A stretch of 58,779 nucleotides of DNA from Rhizobiaceae bacterium (GTDB lineage Bacteria; Pseudomonadota; Alphaproteobacteria; Rhizobiales; Rhizobiaceae): contig JAIXTO010000063.1 in NCBI GenBank assembly GCA_027483885.1, positions 1 to 58,779 on the forward strand, given 5' to 3'. The notes under the pieces were generated by a model. That model saw only the letters and a list, made by a program, of their open reading frames with translations. It ran no database searches and had not been told where the DNA came from. Every line of letters begins with the position of its first letter. Positions within the stretch are counted from its first letter, which is position 1. Position numbers and translations under genes: made by a program. Below, piece by piece: positions 36,237 through 45,549 of this stretch.

Positions 36237-36557
36237 ATGAAAAGACTTTTGACCGTCGCCATCCTGTCTGTAGGCCTTGCAGGATCAGCCTTTGCACAAT
36301 CCGGCTCAGGTTCTGGCGGCTCCGGTTCCGGCGGTGCGGGCGCTTCGTCCGGATCTGGCACAAGCAGCGGTTCCTCCGGCACGTCGGGCACGTCCGGCTC
36401 CACATCCGGCCAGACCGGCGGTGGCAGCACAGATACCAACAACACGGCATCCGGCGCTGGCGGCACGGCCGGCCAGAACTGCAGCCCGGACACGTCCACG
36501 CCCAACTCCATGACGCAAGGCACGTCTGCCCAGACGGCCCCCATCCAGAAGTGCTGA
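36237..36557 (+). CDS. Small Gly/Ser-rich secreted protein
   Basis: A 106-residue protein with a clean signal peptide (MKRLLTVAILSVGLAGSAFA). The mature part is low complexity, built of GSG, GTSSG and GTSGTSG units, and ends with two Cys (QNCSPD and QKC at the terminus). It starts after a strong AGGAGGAA site. Such proteins are common in rhizobial genomes and have no assigned function; the composition suggests a disordered, periplasmic or surface protein. A hairpin follows the stop. Confidence 0.7.
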   Translation: MKRLLTVAILSVGLAGSAFAQSGSGSGGSGSGGAGASSGSGTSSGSSGTSGTSGSTSGQTGGGSTDTNNTASGAGGTAGQNCSPDTSTPNSMTQGTSAQTAPIQKC

Positions 36558-36586
36558 TCAAGGCGAGACGTGCCGATCAAGGATTG

Positions 36587-36608
36587 GCCCGGGAGCACGC
36601 TCCCGGGC
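36587..36608 (+). terminator. Hairpin after the Gly/Ser-rich protein gene
   Basis: GCCCGGGAG (36587-36595) pairs with CTCCCGGGC (36600-36608) with a 4-base loop. It is followed by ATTCTGTTGTT, a weak T-rich tail. Confidence 0.6.
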
Positions 36609-36638
36609 ATTCTGTTGTTCGGAAGACAGCCCATAAAA

Positions 36639-36671
36639 ACGGCCCCGCGCTGGAATAAAGAGCGGGGCCGT
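36639..36671 (-). terminator. Intrinsic terminator for the PRC-barrel gene
   Basis: On the minus strand ACGGCCCCGC (36671-36662) pairs with GCGGGGCCGT (36648-36639) over a 13-base loop and ends in a T-run. It is 34 bases after the PRC-barrel stop. Confidence 0.75.
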
Positions 36672-36705
36672 TGTGGTATCGGTCATTCAGGACGCGATCT
36701 GCACC

Positions 36706-37098
36706 TTACATCCAGTAGGGCGGAACACCGTAATAGTCGTAGACCGTGCGGTCGTTCTCGCGATAAAAACGGTCATCATCGCGGTCCTGATAACGCGGCG
36801 CGCCGGTGATCTGGTCCTTCGTAAAGTCAATGCGATAGCCGTCAAGCTGCTCGTCATACTGAAGCTTTTCCCAGGGGAGCGGGTAATAATCGTCGCCGAT
36901 CCCGAGGAAGCCGCCGAAGCTTAGGACGGCATAAGCAATCTTGCCGCCGCGCTTTTCGAGAAGCAGGCGCTCGACCGAGCCGATCCGCTTGCCATCCGCC
37001 CCATAAACGCTTGTCCCTTCGACCTTGTCGCTCGCAATCAGCGCATAACTGTCCTTGACGTAAGGATCCTGGCCGGCTCTCGGTTCCTGATGCAACAT
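36706..37098 (-). CDS. PRC-barrel domain protein
   Basis: A 130-residue protein with one PRC-barrel domain (about residues 15-95): VEGTSVYGADGKRIGSVERLLLEKRGGKIAYAV is the core, split here by a Gly-rich turn, followed by YYPLPWEKLQYDEQLDGYRI. The tail is rich in Asp, Arg and Tyr (RDDDRFYREND) and ends in PPYWM. PRC-barrel proteins of this sort are common in rhizobia, and some respond to stress, but the role is not known. A near-perfect AGGAGG site fixes the start at 37098. No signal peptide, so cytoplasmic. Confidence 0.85.
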   Translation of the reverse strand: MLHQEPRAGQDPYVKDSYALIASDKVEGTSVYGADGKRIGSVERLLLEKRGGKIAYAVLSFGGFLGIGDDYYPLPWEKLQYDEQLDGYRIDFTKDQITGAPRYQDRDDDRFYRENDRTVYDYYGVPPYWM

Positions 37099-37270
37099 GG
37101 TTTGCCTCCTTGGTTGTTTCCTCTGAAAGACCAACGTCGGGCTGTACCGAATGTTCCGCTCCACAGGCGGCTTGCCATCAATACGTTCTGGCCAATGTCC
37201 TCCAGATGCACAGCCGAAGCCCCCTGCGGCCTCAGGCCCGTTTTCTCTTTATCCGGCTCCACGGGATCAA

Positions 37271-37286
37271 TTGACGTTTACGTCAA
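37271..37286. promoter_or_regulatory. 16-bp operator-like palindrome upstream of fadD
   Basis: TTGACGT-TT-ACGTCAA is a perfect inverted repeat, 116 bases before the fadD start. It resembles, from memory, operators of LiuR/PsrA-type regulators of fatty-acid and branched-chain degradation. A similar CGTCAAAG follows at 37312. The regulator is not in the window. Confidence 0.5.
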
Positions 37287-37401
37287 AGTTATTTAGCTTT
37301 CCGTCAAAGCCGGTGTAGGATGACCGGAAAAAGCATCAAGCGGTCACGCGGCTGGAGTGGAGGCCACGCGGGACTTGCCATTCGAGGAGGAACACACCGC
37401 C

Positions 37402-39099
37402 ATGTCAGCCGTCACCCCCGCCGCGTTGGAGCCGAAAAAAATCTGGCTCGCATCCTATCCGCCAACTGTGCCAGCCGAACTTCCGCCACTTGCCCATCGC
37501 TCGCTGGGCCAGCTGTTTGAGGAAAGCTGCACGCGTTATGCGGATCGCACCGCCTTTTCCAGCATGGGCAAGGCGATGACGTTTCGGACGCTCGAAGAGG
37601 AAAGCCGCAAGATCGGCATCTGGCTGCAGGGCCTTGGCCTCGTCAAGGGCGACCGCGTGGCGGTGATGATGCCGAACGTGCTGCAGAACCCGGTCGTGGT
37701 CTATGGCATTCTCAGGGCCGGCCTCGTGGTGGTCAACGTCAACCCGCTCTATACGCCGCGCGAACTGGAGCACCAGCTGAACGATTCGGGCGCCCGCGCG
37801 ATTTTTGTGCTCGAAAACTTTGCCCATACCGTGCAGCAGGTGGTGGCGAAAACCGATGTCAAACATGTGGTGGTGACGGCGCTTGGCGATATGCTCGGCC
37901 TCAAGGGCCATGTCGTCAATCTGGTCGTGCGGCGCGTCAAGAAGCTGGTGCCTGCCTGGTCCATGCCGATGGCAAAGAGTTTCCGGCAGGTTCTGTCAGC
38001 GGGTGCCCGAGGCACGCTGCGCCCCATCGAGGTGGCGCTGGATGACCTGGCTTTCCTGCAATATACCGGCGGCACGACGGGCGTTTCCAAGGGCGCCATG
38101 CTCACACACCGCAACCTTCTCTCCAACAAGGACCAGATGGGATACTGGCTGGAAAGCGCCTTCCTGAAACGCCAGCGGCCGGACGTTCTGGTGTTTCTCT
38201 GCGCGCTGCCGCTCTACCATATCTTTGCGCTGACGGTGAATTCGCTGATGGGGATCGCGACCGGCAGCCACAATGTGCTGATCGCCAACCCGCGCGATCT
38301 GCCGGCGCTGGTGAAGGAAATCCAGAAACACAAGATCCACATCTTTCCCGGCCTCAACACGCTGTTCAACGCGCTTTTGAACAATGCCGAGTTCCAGAAG
38401 CTCGATCATTCCTCGCTGACCCTGGTGTTTGGCGGCGGCATGGCCGTGCAGCGGCCGGTGGCCGAGCGCTGGTTCCAGATGACCGGCTGCCCGATTACCG
38501 AGGGTTATGGGCTTTCCGAAACCGCGCCGGTTGCGACGGCAAACCGCGTCGATACGACCGAGTTTACCGGAACGATCGGCCTGCCCGTCTCCTCCACCGA
38601 GGTCAGCATCCGCGACGAGGATGGCCATTCTCTGACCCATGGCGAAGTCGGCGAGATCTGCATTCGCGGTCCGCAGGTGATGGCCGGTTACTGGAACCGG
38701 CCGGATGAAACCGCAAAGGCGATGACGCCGGACAGCTATTTCCGCTCCGGCGACATGGGCTTCATGGACCAGCGCGGTTACGTCAAGATCGTCGATCGCA
38801 AGAAGGACATGATCCTTGTCTCCGGCTTCAATGTCTATCCCAACGAGGTGGAAGAGGTTGCCGCCATGCATCCGGGCGTTCTTGAATGCGCCGCCATCGG
38901 CATACCCGATGGCAATTCGGGCGAAGCGGTGAAGCTTTTCGTGGTGAAGAAAGATCCGGCCCTGACGGAGGCCGCACTCAAGGCGCATTGCGCGGAAAAC
39001 CTCACCAATTACAAACGGCCGAGATCCATCGAGTTTCGCACCGAACTGCCAAAATCGCCTGTGGGCAAGATCCTGCGGCGCGAACTGCGGCCGAAGTGA
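37402..39099 (+). CDS. fadD: Long-chain-fatty-acid--CoA ligase
   Basis: A 565-residue AMP-forming acyl-CoA synthetase that activates fatty acids for beta-oxidation. The ATP/AMP-binding P-loop YTGGTTGVSKGA (221-232) is intact, with EGYGLSETAP, the YFRSGDMG Asp, the DRKKDMILVSGFNVYP hinge and the catalytic Lys near the C-terminus (PKSPVGKILRREL). Start chosen at MSAVTPAALE because GGAGGAA lies about 9 bases upstream. No other fad gene is adjacent. An operator-like palindrome sits upstream. Confidence 0.94.
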   Translation: MSAVTPAALEPKKIWLASYPPTVPAELPPLAHRSLGQLFEESCTRYADRTAFSSMGKAMTFRTLEEESRKIGIWLQGLGLVKGDRVAVMMPNVLQNPVVVYGILRAGLVVVNVNPLYTPRELEHQLNDSGARAIFVLENFAHTVQQVVAKTDVKHVVVTALGDMLGLKGHVVNLVVRRVKKLVPAWSMPMAKSFRQVLSAGARGTLRPIEVALDDLAFLQYTGGTTGVSKGAMLTHRNLLSNKDQMGYWLESAFLKRQRPDVLVFLCALPLYHIFALTVNSLMGIATGSHNVLIANPRDLPALVKEIQKHKIHIFPGLNTLFNALLNNAEFQKLDHSSLTLVFGGGMAVQRPVAERWFQMTGCPITEGYGLSETAPVATANRVDTTEFTGTIGLPVSSTEVSIRDEDGHSLTHGEVGEICIRGPQVMAGYWNRPDETAKAMTPDSYFRSGDMGFMDQRGYVKIVDRKKDMILVSGFNVYPNEVEEVAAMHPGVLECAAIGIPDGNSGEAVKLFVVKKDPALTEAALKAHCAENLTNYKRPRSIEFRTELPKSPVGKILRRELRPK

Positions 39100-39206
39100 C
39101 GCATTCTAAAAACCGTCACGAAAGAGAGCGTGCGGGATGGACGGCGAAGCAGCCGGCGTTTATGGATAAGGCATGAACGCGGGCTATCCGGCCCGTCAGC
39201 CTCTGA

Positions 39207-40502
39207 TTGACGGAACAGGATTTGGCCACGCTCCTCAACCTCACAGTCCGCACGCCTGTTTCGCCCCGCCTTAAGGGGGGCTCGCGGGCGATTGTCCTCC
39301 TTGCGCTTCTGTCGCTGGTGTCCGGCTGTGCCAGCCGCGCCGAAGGCGTTCTGGTGCCAACCACGCTTGAGGCCCGCGGCACGTCCAAGGTGGATGTGCT
39401 GGTTGCCACCACCCGCAAGGCATCCGACAATCCCGGCATCCTGTTTTCCGGTGAACGTGGCAAGGAACCCCAGGCCACGGAAATCGAAGTGTCGATCCCG
39501 CCGGAAAAAATGCGCAAGGTTGGCCAGGTGCAGTGGCCAAAGCGCCTGCCGGCCGATCCGGCAAAGGAATTTGCAACGCTTGCCGTCAACGAGCTTACGA
39601 TTCCGCAATCACGCCAATGGCTGAAGGCCCATATGCCGAAAAGCCGGCGCGTGCTGGTCTTCGTCCACGGCTTCAACAACCGCTATGAGGATGCCGTCTA
39701 CCGTTTTGCCCAGATCGTGCATGACAGCGGCGCCGATGTGGCGCCCGTTCTCTTCACCTGGCCGTCGCGTGGCAGCATCTTTGCCTATAATTACGACAAG
39801 GAAAGCACCAATTATTCGCGCGATGCGCTGGAAACCATGCTGCGGCGGGTGTCCGAGGATCCGGGCGTCGGCGAAGTGACGGTCATGGCCCATTCCATGG
39901 GCTCTTGGCTGACGATGGAGGCGCTGCGCCAGATGGCGATCCGCGACGGGCGGGTGTCACCAAAGATCCAGAATGTCATACTGGCTTCCCCTGATCTGGA
40001 CGTCGACGTGTTCGGCCGCCAGCTGGACGAGATGGGCAAGAAGCGGCCCAACATCACCCTGTTCGTGTCGCAGGATGACCGGGCACTGCAACTGTCGCGG
40101 CGCATTTCCGGCAATGTCGATCGCCTCGGCCAGATCGACCCGCGCCAGGAACCTTACCGCTCGCAACTCGAAAAGGCCGGCATCACGGTGCTGGACCTCA
40201 CTGCACTTCAGAGCAATGACCAGCTGAACCACGGAAAATTTGCCGAAAGCCCCTATGTGGTCAAACTTCTCGGCAACCGGCTGATCGCCGGCCAGACCGT
40301 CACCGATTCCTCCATCGGCCTTGGTGAAAGCATCGGGGCACTCGCCGTCGGCACCGCGCAGACGGTGGGTGGCGCGGCAAGCGTTGCAGTCAGCGCGCCC
40401 ATTGCCGTTTTCGATGCCCGCACGCGGCGCACCTATGTGGAACAGGTGGACCGTCTCGGCCAGACGATCGGCGGCACGGTGCAGACGGCTGTTGGCCAAT
40501 AA
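39207..40502 (+). CDS. Alpha/beta hydrolase lipoprotein (DUF900)
   Basis: A protein of about 431 residues with a lipoprotein signal ending in LVSGC (Cys about 41). The body is a DUF900 alpha/beta hydrolase: VLVFVHGFNNRYEDAVYRFAQI (oxyanion/start), FTWPSRGS, the nucleophile elbow MAHSMGSW, and an Asp region ASPDLDVDVF. The C-terminus is a hydrophobic Gly/Ala-rich tail (GGAASVAVSAPIAVFDAR). The TTG at 39207 is the first candidate; the signal peptide would also work from a TTG five codons later. Substrate unknown. It lies 107 bases after fadD. Confidence 0.8.
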   Translation: MTEQDLATLLNLTVRTPVSPRLKGGSRAIVLLALLSLVSGCASRAEGVLVPTTLEARGTSKVDVLVATTRKASDNPGILFSGERGKEPQATEIEVSIPPEKMRKVGQVQWPKRLPADPAKEFATLAVNELTIPQSRQWLKAHMPKSRRVLVFVHGFNNRYEDAVYRFAQIVHDSGADVAPVLFTWPSRGSIFAYNYDKESTNYSRDALETMLRRVSEDPGVGEVTVMAHSMGSWLTMEALRQMAIRDGRVSPKIQNVILASPDLDVDVFGRQLDEMGKKRPNITLFVSQDDRALQLSRRISGNVDRLGQIDPRQEPYRSQLEKAGITVLDLTALQSNDQLNHGKFAESPYVVKLLGNRLIAGQTVTDSSIGLGESIGALAVGTAQTVGGAASVAVSAPIAVFDARTRRTYVEQVDRLGQTIGGTVQTAVGQ

Positions 40503-40598
40503 CAGCGATCTGCCGACATCCACCCCTCGCCAGCCTTGATTTGATCGGGAAACCGAATAGGTTCCGTCATCTATCATTGATGACCCAAGAGGAATGCC

Positions 40599-42215
40599 AT
40601 GCAGGCGATCGTTGAACAGCTGAAGTCCACTGCCGCCGCCACGGAGGCGACGGATCTGCGTGCCGCATTTGCCGCCGACCCCTCCCGTTTCGACCGGTTC
40701 AGCGCACGCTTCGATGACCTGTTGATGGATTATTCGAAATGCGCCGTGAACGACAAGGTAATGGCGCTGCTCGAAACGCTGTTTGCCGAAGGCGGCGTGG
40801 CGGAAAAGCGCGCGGCCATGTTTGCCGGCGAAGCGATCAATTTTACTGAAAACCGTGCCGTGCTGCATACCGCGCTGCGCAATCGCTCCAACACGCCGGT
40901 GCTGGTGGACGGCAAGGACGTGATGCCGGATGTGAACGCCGTGCTAGCCGCCATGGCCGCTTTCGCCGACGGCATCCGCTCCGGCGCGACGAAGGGTGCC
41001 ACCGGCAAGGCCATCACCGATGTGGTCAATATCGGCATCGGCGGTTCGGATCTTGGCCCGGTCATGGCAACGCTGGCGCTCGCCCCTTTCCATGATGGTC
41101 CCCGTGCGCATTTCGTCTCCAATGTCGACGGCGCCCATATTGCCGATACGCTGAAGCTGCTGGATGCCGAGACGACGCTGTTCATCGTCGCCTCGAAAAC
41201 ATTCACCACTATCGAGACCATGACGAATGCCGCCACGGCGCGCGCCTTCATCGCCGATCAGCTGGGCGAAGAAGCCGTAAAACACCACTTCTGCGCCGTC
41301 TCCACCGCGCTCGACAAGGTGGCGGCCTTCGGCATCGACAGCGATCGCATTTTTGGCTTTTGGGACTGGGTTGGCGGACGGTATTCCATCTGGTCGGCCA
41401 TCGGCCTGCCGCTGATGCTCGCCGTCGGCCCGGAGAATTTCGGAAAATTCCTCGATGGCGCCCATGCCATGGATACGCATTTTCGCGAAGCACCGGTGCG
41501 CGAAAACCTGCCGGCCCTTCTCGGCCTCATCGGGTATTACCATCGCAATGTTCTGGATTACCCCTCGCGCGCCATTCTGCCCTATGACCAGCGCCTGACT
41601 CGTTTCCCGGCCTATCTCCAGCAGCTCGACATGGAATCGAACGGCAAGGGCGTCACCATCGACGGCACCCCGGTCGAGGGCAATTCCGGCCCGGTCGTCT
41701 GGGGCGAGCCCGGCACCAATGGCCAGCACGCTTTCTACCAGCTGATCCATCAGGGCACGACCGTCATCCCGGCCGAGTTCATGATCGCCAAGACCGGCTT
41801 CGAGCCGAACCTTCGCCACCAGCACGAGCTGTTGATCGCCAATTGCCTGGCCCAATCGGCAGCGCTGATGAAGGGCCGCACGCTGGACGAGGCAAAGGCC
41901 CAGCTCGTTAAAGCCGGCATGGATGCCGCCAAGATCGATCATATCGCGCCGCACCGCGTCTTTACCGGCAACCGGCCCTCGATCACCTTCGTCTACGACC
42001 AGCTGACGCCGTTTGCGCTCGGCCGCCTGATTGCGCTTTACGAGCACCGGGTGTTTGTCGAAGGCGTGCTGTTCAAGATCAACTCGTTCGACCAGTGGGG
42101 TGTGGAGCTTGGCAAGGAGCTGGCAACCGGCCTCCTGCCGGTCATCCAGGGCAAGGCCGCGGGCGAGGGACAGGACGGCTCGACCACCGGTCTGGTGAAG
42201 GCGCTGGTCGGCTGA
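40599..42215 (+). CDS. pgi: Glucose-6-phosphate isomerase
   Basis: A 538-residue Pgi that interconverts glucose-6-phosphate and fructose-6-phosphate. Active-site blocks are [11 protein letters not shown], the [17 protein letters not shown] signature, MESNGKG, and the [15 protein letters not shown] segment with the catalytic His. AGAGGAATGCC lies before the ATG. The convergent fructokinase gene lies 125 bases away; together they feed glucose and fructose into the same hexose-phosphate pool. A long terminator follows. Confidence 0.97.
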   Translation: MQAIVEQLKSTAAATEATDLRAAFAADPSRFDRFSARFDDLLMDYSKCAVNDKVMALLETLFAEGGVAEKRAAMFAGEAINFTENRAVLHTALRNRSNTPVLVDGKDVMPDVNAVLAAMAAFADGIRSGATKGATGKAITDVVNIGIGGSDLGPVMATLALAPFHDGPRAHFVSNVDGAHIADTLKLLDAETTLFIVASKTFTTIETMTNAATARAFIADQLGEEAVKHHFCAVSTALDKVAAFGIDSDRIFGFWDWVGGRYSIWSAIGLPLMLAVGPENFGKFLDGAHAMDTHFREAPVRENLPALLGLIGYYHRNVLDYPSRAILPYDQRLTRFPAYLQQLDMESNGKGVTIDGTPVEGNSGPVVWGEPGTNGQHAFYQLIHQGTTVIPAEFMIAKTGFEPNLRHQHELLIANCLAQSAALMKGRTLDEAKAQLVKAGMDAAKIDHIAPHRVFTGNRPSITFVYDQLTPFALGRLIALYEHRVFVEGVLFKINSFDQWGVELGKELATGLLPVIQGKAAGEGQDGSTTGLVKALVG

Positions 42216-42250
42216 GATTTTTAAGCGGGGCCAGCCCTGCTCCCGAAATG

Positions 42251-42287
42251 AAAAAGGGGTGGCAACGCGACGTTGCCACCCCTTTTT
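42251..42287. terminator. 17-bp terminator between pgi and frk
   Basis: AAAAAGGGGTGGCAACG (42251-42267) pairs perfectly with 42271-42287 around a 3-base loop. A-run and T-run at the ends make it bidirectional, serving the convergent pgi and fructokinase genes. Confidence 0.88.
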
Positions 42288-42340
42288 AGGTCAGAGCCAT
42301 TTTACGTCCGAGCCTGCGCTCGAACGGCTTTAAAAAAACG

Positions 42341-43267
42341 TCAGAGCCCGATTTCGTGGGCATAGGGCGGGTTGGCGCCCGCGCGCGACACGGTAATGGC
42401 CGCGGCCTTGGCCCCCAGTGCCAGCGCATCCTTCACAGCCTGTTCGGAAAGGCTTGCGACCTTTTCCTTCGACAGCAGGTTCTGGCGCTTCAGCGAGGCG
42501 AGAATGCCGGCATCGAACGTATCGCCGGCACCGACCGTATCCACGACCGTGACGCGCTCGGCGGGCACCACAACCTTGAAGCCGGCGGTATAGCCGATGG
42601 CGCCTTCGGCACCGCGGGTGATCACGACAAGCTTTGCCCCCTGCCCCAGCCAGTATTTGGCCAGCGTATCGTGATCGCCTTCCATGCCGAACCACTCAAG
42701 ATCCTCGTCGGAAAACTTGATGATGTCGGACATGGCGGCCATGCGGGCGACGCGGCCGTGATGTTTTTCGCGATCCTTGATGAAGCCGGGGCGGATGTTG
42801 GGGTCAAACGAGATGACGCGTGTCTTGAATTCCCGCGCCATCAGCGTTTCGTAGGTTTCGCCGCAGGGTTCCGGAATGAGGCTGATCGCGCCGAAATGCA
42901 TGGCCTCGATCTCGTCCCCGAGTTCCGGCAGGTCCTCGCGCGACAGCATCCGTCCGGCCGTGCCCTCATCGTAGAAGGCATAGGTGGCCTGGCCGTTCAC
43001 CAGCTTGACGAAGGCAATGGTCGTCGGACGCGACGAGATGGCGCAGAAGCTTGCATCCACATGGCTCTTCTTCAGCGTCTCGCGCAGGATATCGCCCATC
43101 ATGTCGTCGGACAGGCCGGTAAAGAAGCCGGTCGGCTGGCCGAGCCGGCCCAGAGCGATGGCGGTGTTGAAAATCGCGCCGCCTGCGTAAGGCGCAAAGC
43201 CGTTTTCGCCAAGCGTCGTTTCACGCGGCAACATGTCGATGAGAGCCTCACCGCAGCACAAGATCAT
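42341..43267 (-). CDS. frk: Fructokinase-like PfkB family sugar kinase
   Basis: A 308-residue ribokinase-family kinase. The N-terminal GEALIDMLPRE and YAGGAIFNTAIALGRLG sugar-binding block, and the C-terminal DTVGAGDTFDAG with catalytic Asp, are clear. Substrate groove and the neighbour pgi favour fructose as the substrate; PfkB kinases of other sugars cannot be excluded. GAGGAG lies 6 bases before the ATG at 43267. pyrE ends 67 bases upstream on the same strand. Confidence 0.88.
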   Translation of the reverse strand: MILCCGEALIDMLPRETTLGENGFAPYAGGAIFNTAIALGRLGQPTGFFTGLSDDMMGDILRETLKKSHVDASFCAISSRPTTIAFVKLVNGQATYAFYDEGTAGRMLSREDLPELGDEIEAMHFGAISLIPEPCGETYETLMAREFKTRVISFDPNIRPGFIKDREKHHGRVARMAAMSDIIKFSDEDLEWFGMEGDHDTLAKYWLGQGAKLVVITRGAEGAIGYTAGFKVVVPAERVTVVDTVGAGDTFDAGILASLKRQNLLSKEKVASLSEQAVKDALALGAKAAAITVSRAGANPPYAHEIGL

Positions 43268-43334
43268 TTGAATTCTCCTCGAAGGCGGACCGGGTCTTCA
43301 ATCGATTAAATCAGGTTTGCGAAAAAGGCCAGCC

Positions 43335-44033
43335 TCAGGCCTCGGGCAATTCGCTGACGCCACCATTGCGGGCCGACCAGGCAAGCGGCGCATCGAGGAA
43401 GCTTTCGACTTCCGAGAGCGTGTCTGCATCGAACAGCTTTTGCGCCCGCGCCGCCGCCAGAACCTCGCGCCAGGTGGCGATGTGGTGCAGCGTGACGCGA
43501 CCATTGGCGAAACGCGCCTCGGCCTGCGGGAAAAATCCATAATAAAACAATGCGATGGCATGATCGACGACACCGCCGGCCGCCCGCACCGCATCGATGA
43601 ACTGGAACATGCTGCCGCCGACCGTCGTCAGGTCCTCGATCACGAGCACGCGGGCGCCTTCCGGCATATGGCCCTCGATCTGGGCGGCGCGGCCATGGCC
43701 TTTCGGCTTCTTGCGCACGTAGATCATCGGCAGAGCCAGCCTGTCGGCGAGAAGGGCGGCAAAGGGAATACCTGCCGTCTCGCCACCGGCAATGCAATCG
43801 AACCGTTCAAAGCCCGCGTCGCGGGTCACGGTGGCGGCGGCAAAATCCATGATGGCGGAGCGGATGCGCGGATAAGAGAGAAGCTTGCGGCAATCGATAT
43901 AAACCGGGCTCGCCATGCCGGAGGCCAGCTTGTAGGGCTCCTGCGGGCGAAAATGCACCGCGCCGATTTCCCAGAGCATTTTCGCCATCAATTCGGCCAT
44001 CACGCCGCGCTCGGGATACATCAAATGAACCAT
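43335..44033 (-). CDS. pyrE: Orotate phosphoribosyltransferase
   Basis: A 232-residue enzyme that makes OMP from orotate and PRPP, the fifth step of UMP synthesis. It shows [47 protein letters not shown] (flexible loop with Lys and His) and the PRPP site [14 protein letters not shown] chose the ATG at 44033: GGTGGAG lies 6 bases before it, whereas the ATG at 44039 overlaps that site. It lies on the same strand as the diguanylate cyclase and pyrC genes upstream. Confidence 0.93.
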   Translation of the reverse strand: MVHLMYPERGVMAELMAKMLWEIGAVHFRPQEPYKLASGMASPVYIDCRKLLSYPRIRSAIMDFAAATVTRDAGFERFDCIAGGETAGIPFAALLADRLALPMIYVRKKPKGHGRAAQIEGHMPEGARVLVIEDLTTVGGSMFQFIDAVRAAGGVVDHAIALFYYGFFPQAEARFANGRVTLHHIATWREVLAAARAQKLFDADTLSEVESFLDAPLAWSARNGGVSELPEA

Positions 44034-44171
44034 GCTCATCTCCACCGGTTTGCGTTGCGCGCAAATAGCAGCAACAGCGCCGACTGACCAGCGGGCGACA
44101 CGGTTTATCCGGCGGCAGCGCGACAGAAAGATGCGTTTGCACCGGCAAGACGGCACCGGAAAAGACCCGTT

Positions 44172-45338
44172 TCACGCGGTGGTTCGGGACCCTTCAAGGG
44201 CATGCTCGACGACCCGATGCACGCGGTTGCGGCCATTGCGCTTGGCTTCGTAAAGGGCGGCGTCGGCGGCATTCAGGATGCCATCGAAATCCCGCCCTTC
44301 GGTAAAGCCATAGGCAATGCCGGCACTGACGGTGACGCGGAAGCGGGCATCTCCGGCGCTCAGTTCGCGCTCGGCAAAATTGCGCCGGATGCGTTCGGCC
44401 AGCCATTCGGCATAACCGGGGGCGGCGCTGCGAAGGACCGCGGCAAATTCCTCGCCGCCCAGCCTTGCCGCCGTGCTCAGGCCCACGGCATCCTTCAGGT
44501 CTTCGGCAAGGCAGCGGATCACCTCGTCCCCCACCGCATGGCCATACTGATCGTTGACCGCCTTGAACCGGTCGATGTCGAAAACGATCACCGCCATCTC
44601 GTCGGTAAACAGGTCGCGCTGATGCAGTTCAAACAGCGCGCGGCGGTTATAGAGCCCCGTCAGCGCATCGGTGATCGCCTCGCGACGGTGGCGGGCGGTA
44701 ATGCGCGCCTGATGCACCATCAAAGACATCGCGCCAACGCCGGTCATCCCGGCAATGCTGACGGCCGTATTGATGGCTTCGGCAAAGTTTTCCGGCGCCT
44801 GCCCCAGTACCCACTGGCCATCGGCCGCAATCACCACGGCGCAGAGAACGAAGGACAGGCCCGTCAACGCATACAAGACCGCCATGCCCACAAGCGCGCC
44901 CGGGGCCTCCTGCCGTCCGCGCAGATATTCGAGGGCGGTTCCAAACAGCATGACCGCACAGGAGAGATTGAGCAGGACGAAACCGATGCCGTCATAGCCG
45001 ATGGCAATCGGCGACAGGGTGAGGACAAGCGAAAGCAGGCTTGCAACGCCCGCACGCCGCACCGGTGATCGGTCCGTGCGGAACTGGAATGCCGCCGCAT
45101 AGATAATGGCAAACCCCACCAGCATAGTGGCGAAGCTGATACCAAGAATAAAGTTTGACGGGTATTCGGTGTAGTAGCTGTAGCCGAATATCGCGACGAC
45201 CAGCCAGGCCAGCCCCACCACCCAGGTCAACAGAAAGCCATCGCCGCGCCGGCCCAACCATGTGGCAAACAAGGTGACCAGCAGGCAAAGCGTGGATACG
45301 CCCAACGAAATCAGTAACGTTCGGTAATCAAGCATCAT
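44172..45338 (-). CDS. Diguanylate cyclase (GGDEF) with MASE-like membrane domain
   Basis: A 388-residue protein. Residues about 1-215 hold seven to eight membrane helices, a sensory domain of the MASE type. The C-terminal GGDEF domain has DALTGLYNRRAL, VFDIDRFKAVNDQYGH and the active-site motif GGEEF (a functional variant), so it should make cyclic di-GMP from GTP. The inhibitory I-site RxxD normally five residues before GGDEF is not present (here GLSTAAR). It lies between pyrC and pyrE on the same strand, with 211 bases upstream to pyrC. MMLDYRT is the start; the Met after it also works. Confidence 0.86.
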   Translation of the reverse strand: MMLDYRTLLISLGVSTLCLLVTLFATWLGRRGDGFLLTWVVGLAWLVVAIFGYSYYTEYPSNFILGISFATMLVGFAIIYAAAFQFRTDRSPVRRAGVASLLSLVLTLSPIAIGYDGIGFVLLNLSCAVMLFGTALEYLRGRQEAPGALVGMAVLYALTGLSFVLCAVVIAADGQWVLGQAPENFAEAINTAVSIAGMTGVGAMSLMVHQARITARHRREAITDALTGLYNRRALFELHQRDLFTDEMAVIVFDIDRFKAVNDQYGHAVGDEVIRCLAEDLKDAVGLSTAARLGGEEFAAVLRSAAPGYAEWLAERIRRNFAERELSAGDARFRVTVSAGIAYGFTEGRDFDGILNAADAALYEAKRNGRNRVHRVVEHALEGSRTTA

Positions 45339-45549
45339 GCCCGCCGGATTTCTAAGGCGAAGGTGTCTCAAAAGAAATTGACGCCGGTGGAGATTGTTCC
45401 GGCGGCTAACTACACTGAAATTACTAAAGCACGTATGTCGAAAGTGTTAAACGGCTTATAGAAGGAAAATATAGCCGGCCGCCCAGTGTGGGGCGGCGGC
45501 AGCCAGATCTTGGAGATCGTCGCGGGACGGCCAGAACCTGGCCAGAAAG

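Noticed and set aside
42356-43309. Plus-strand open frame opposite the fructokinase
   Set aside because: Antisense shadow; the kinase motifs are all on the minus strand.
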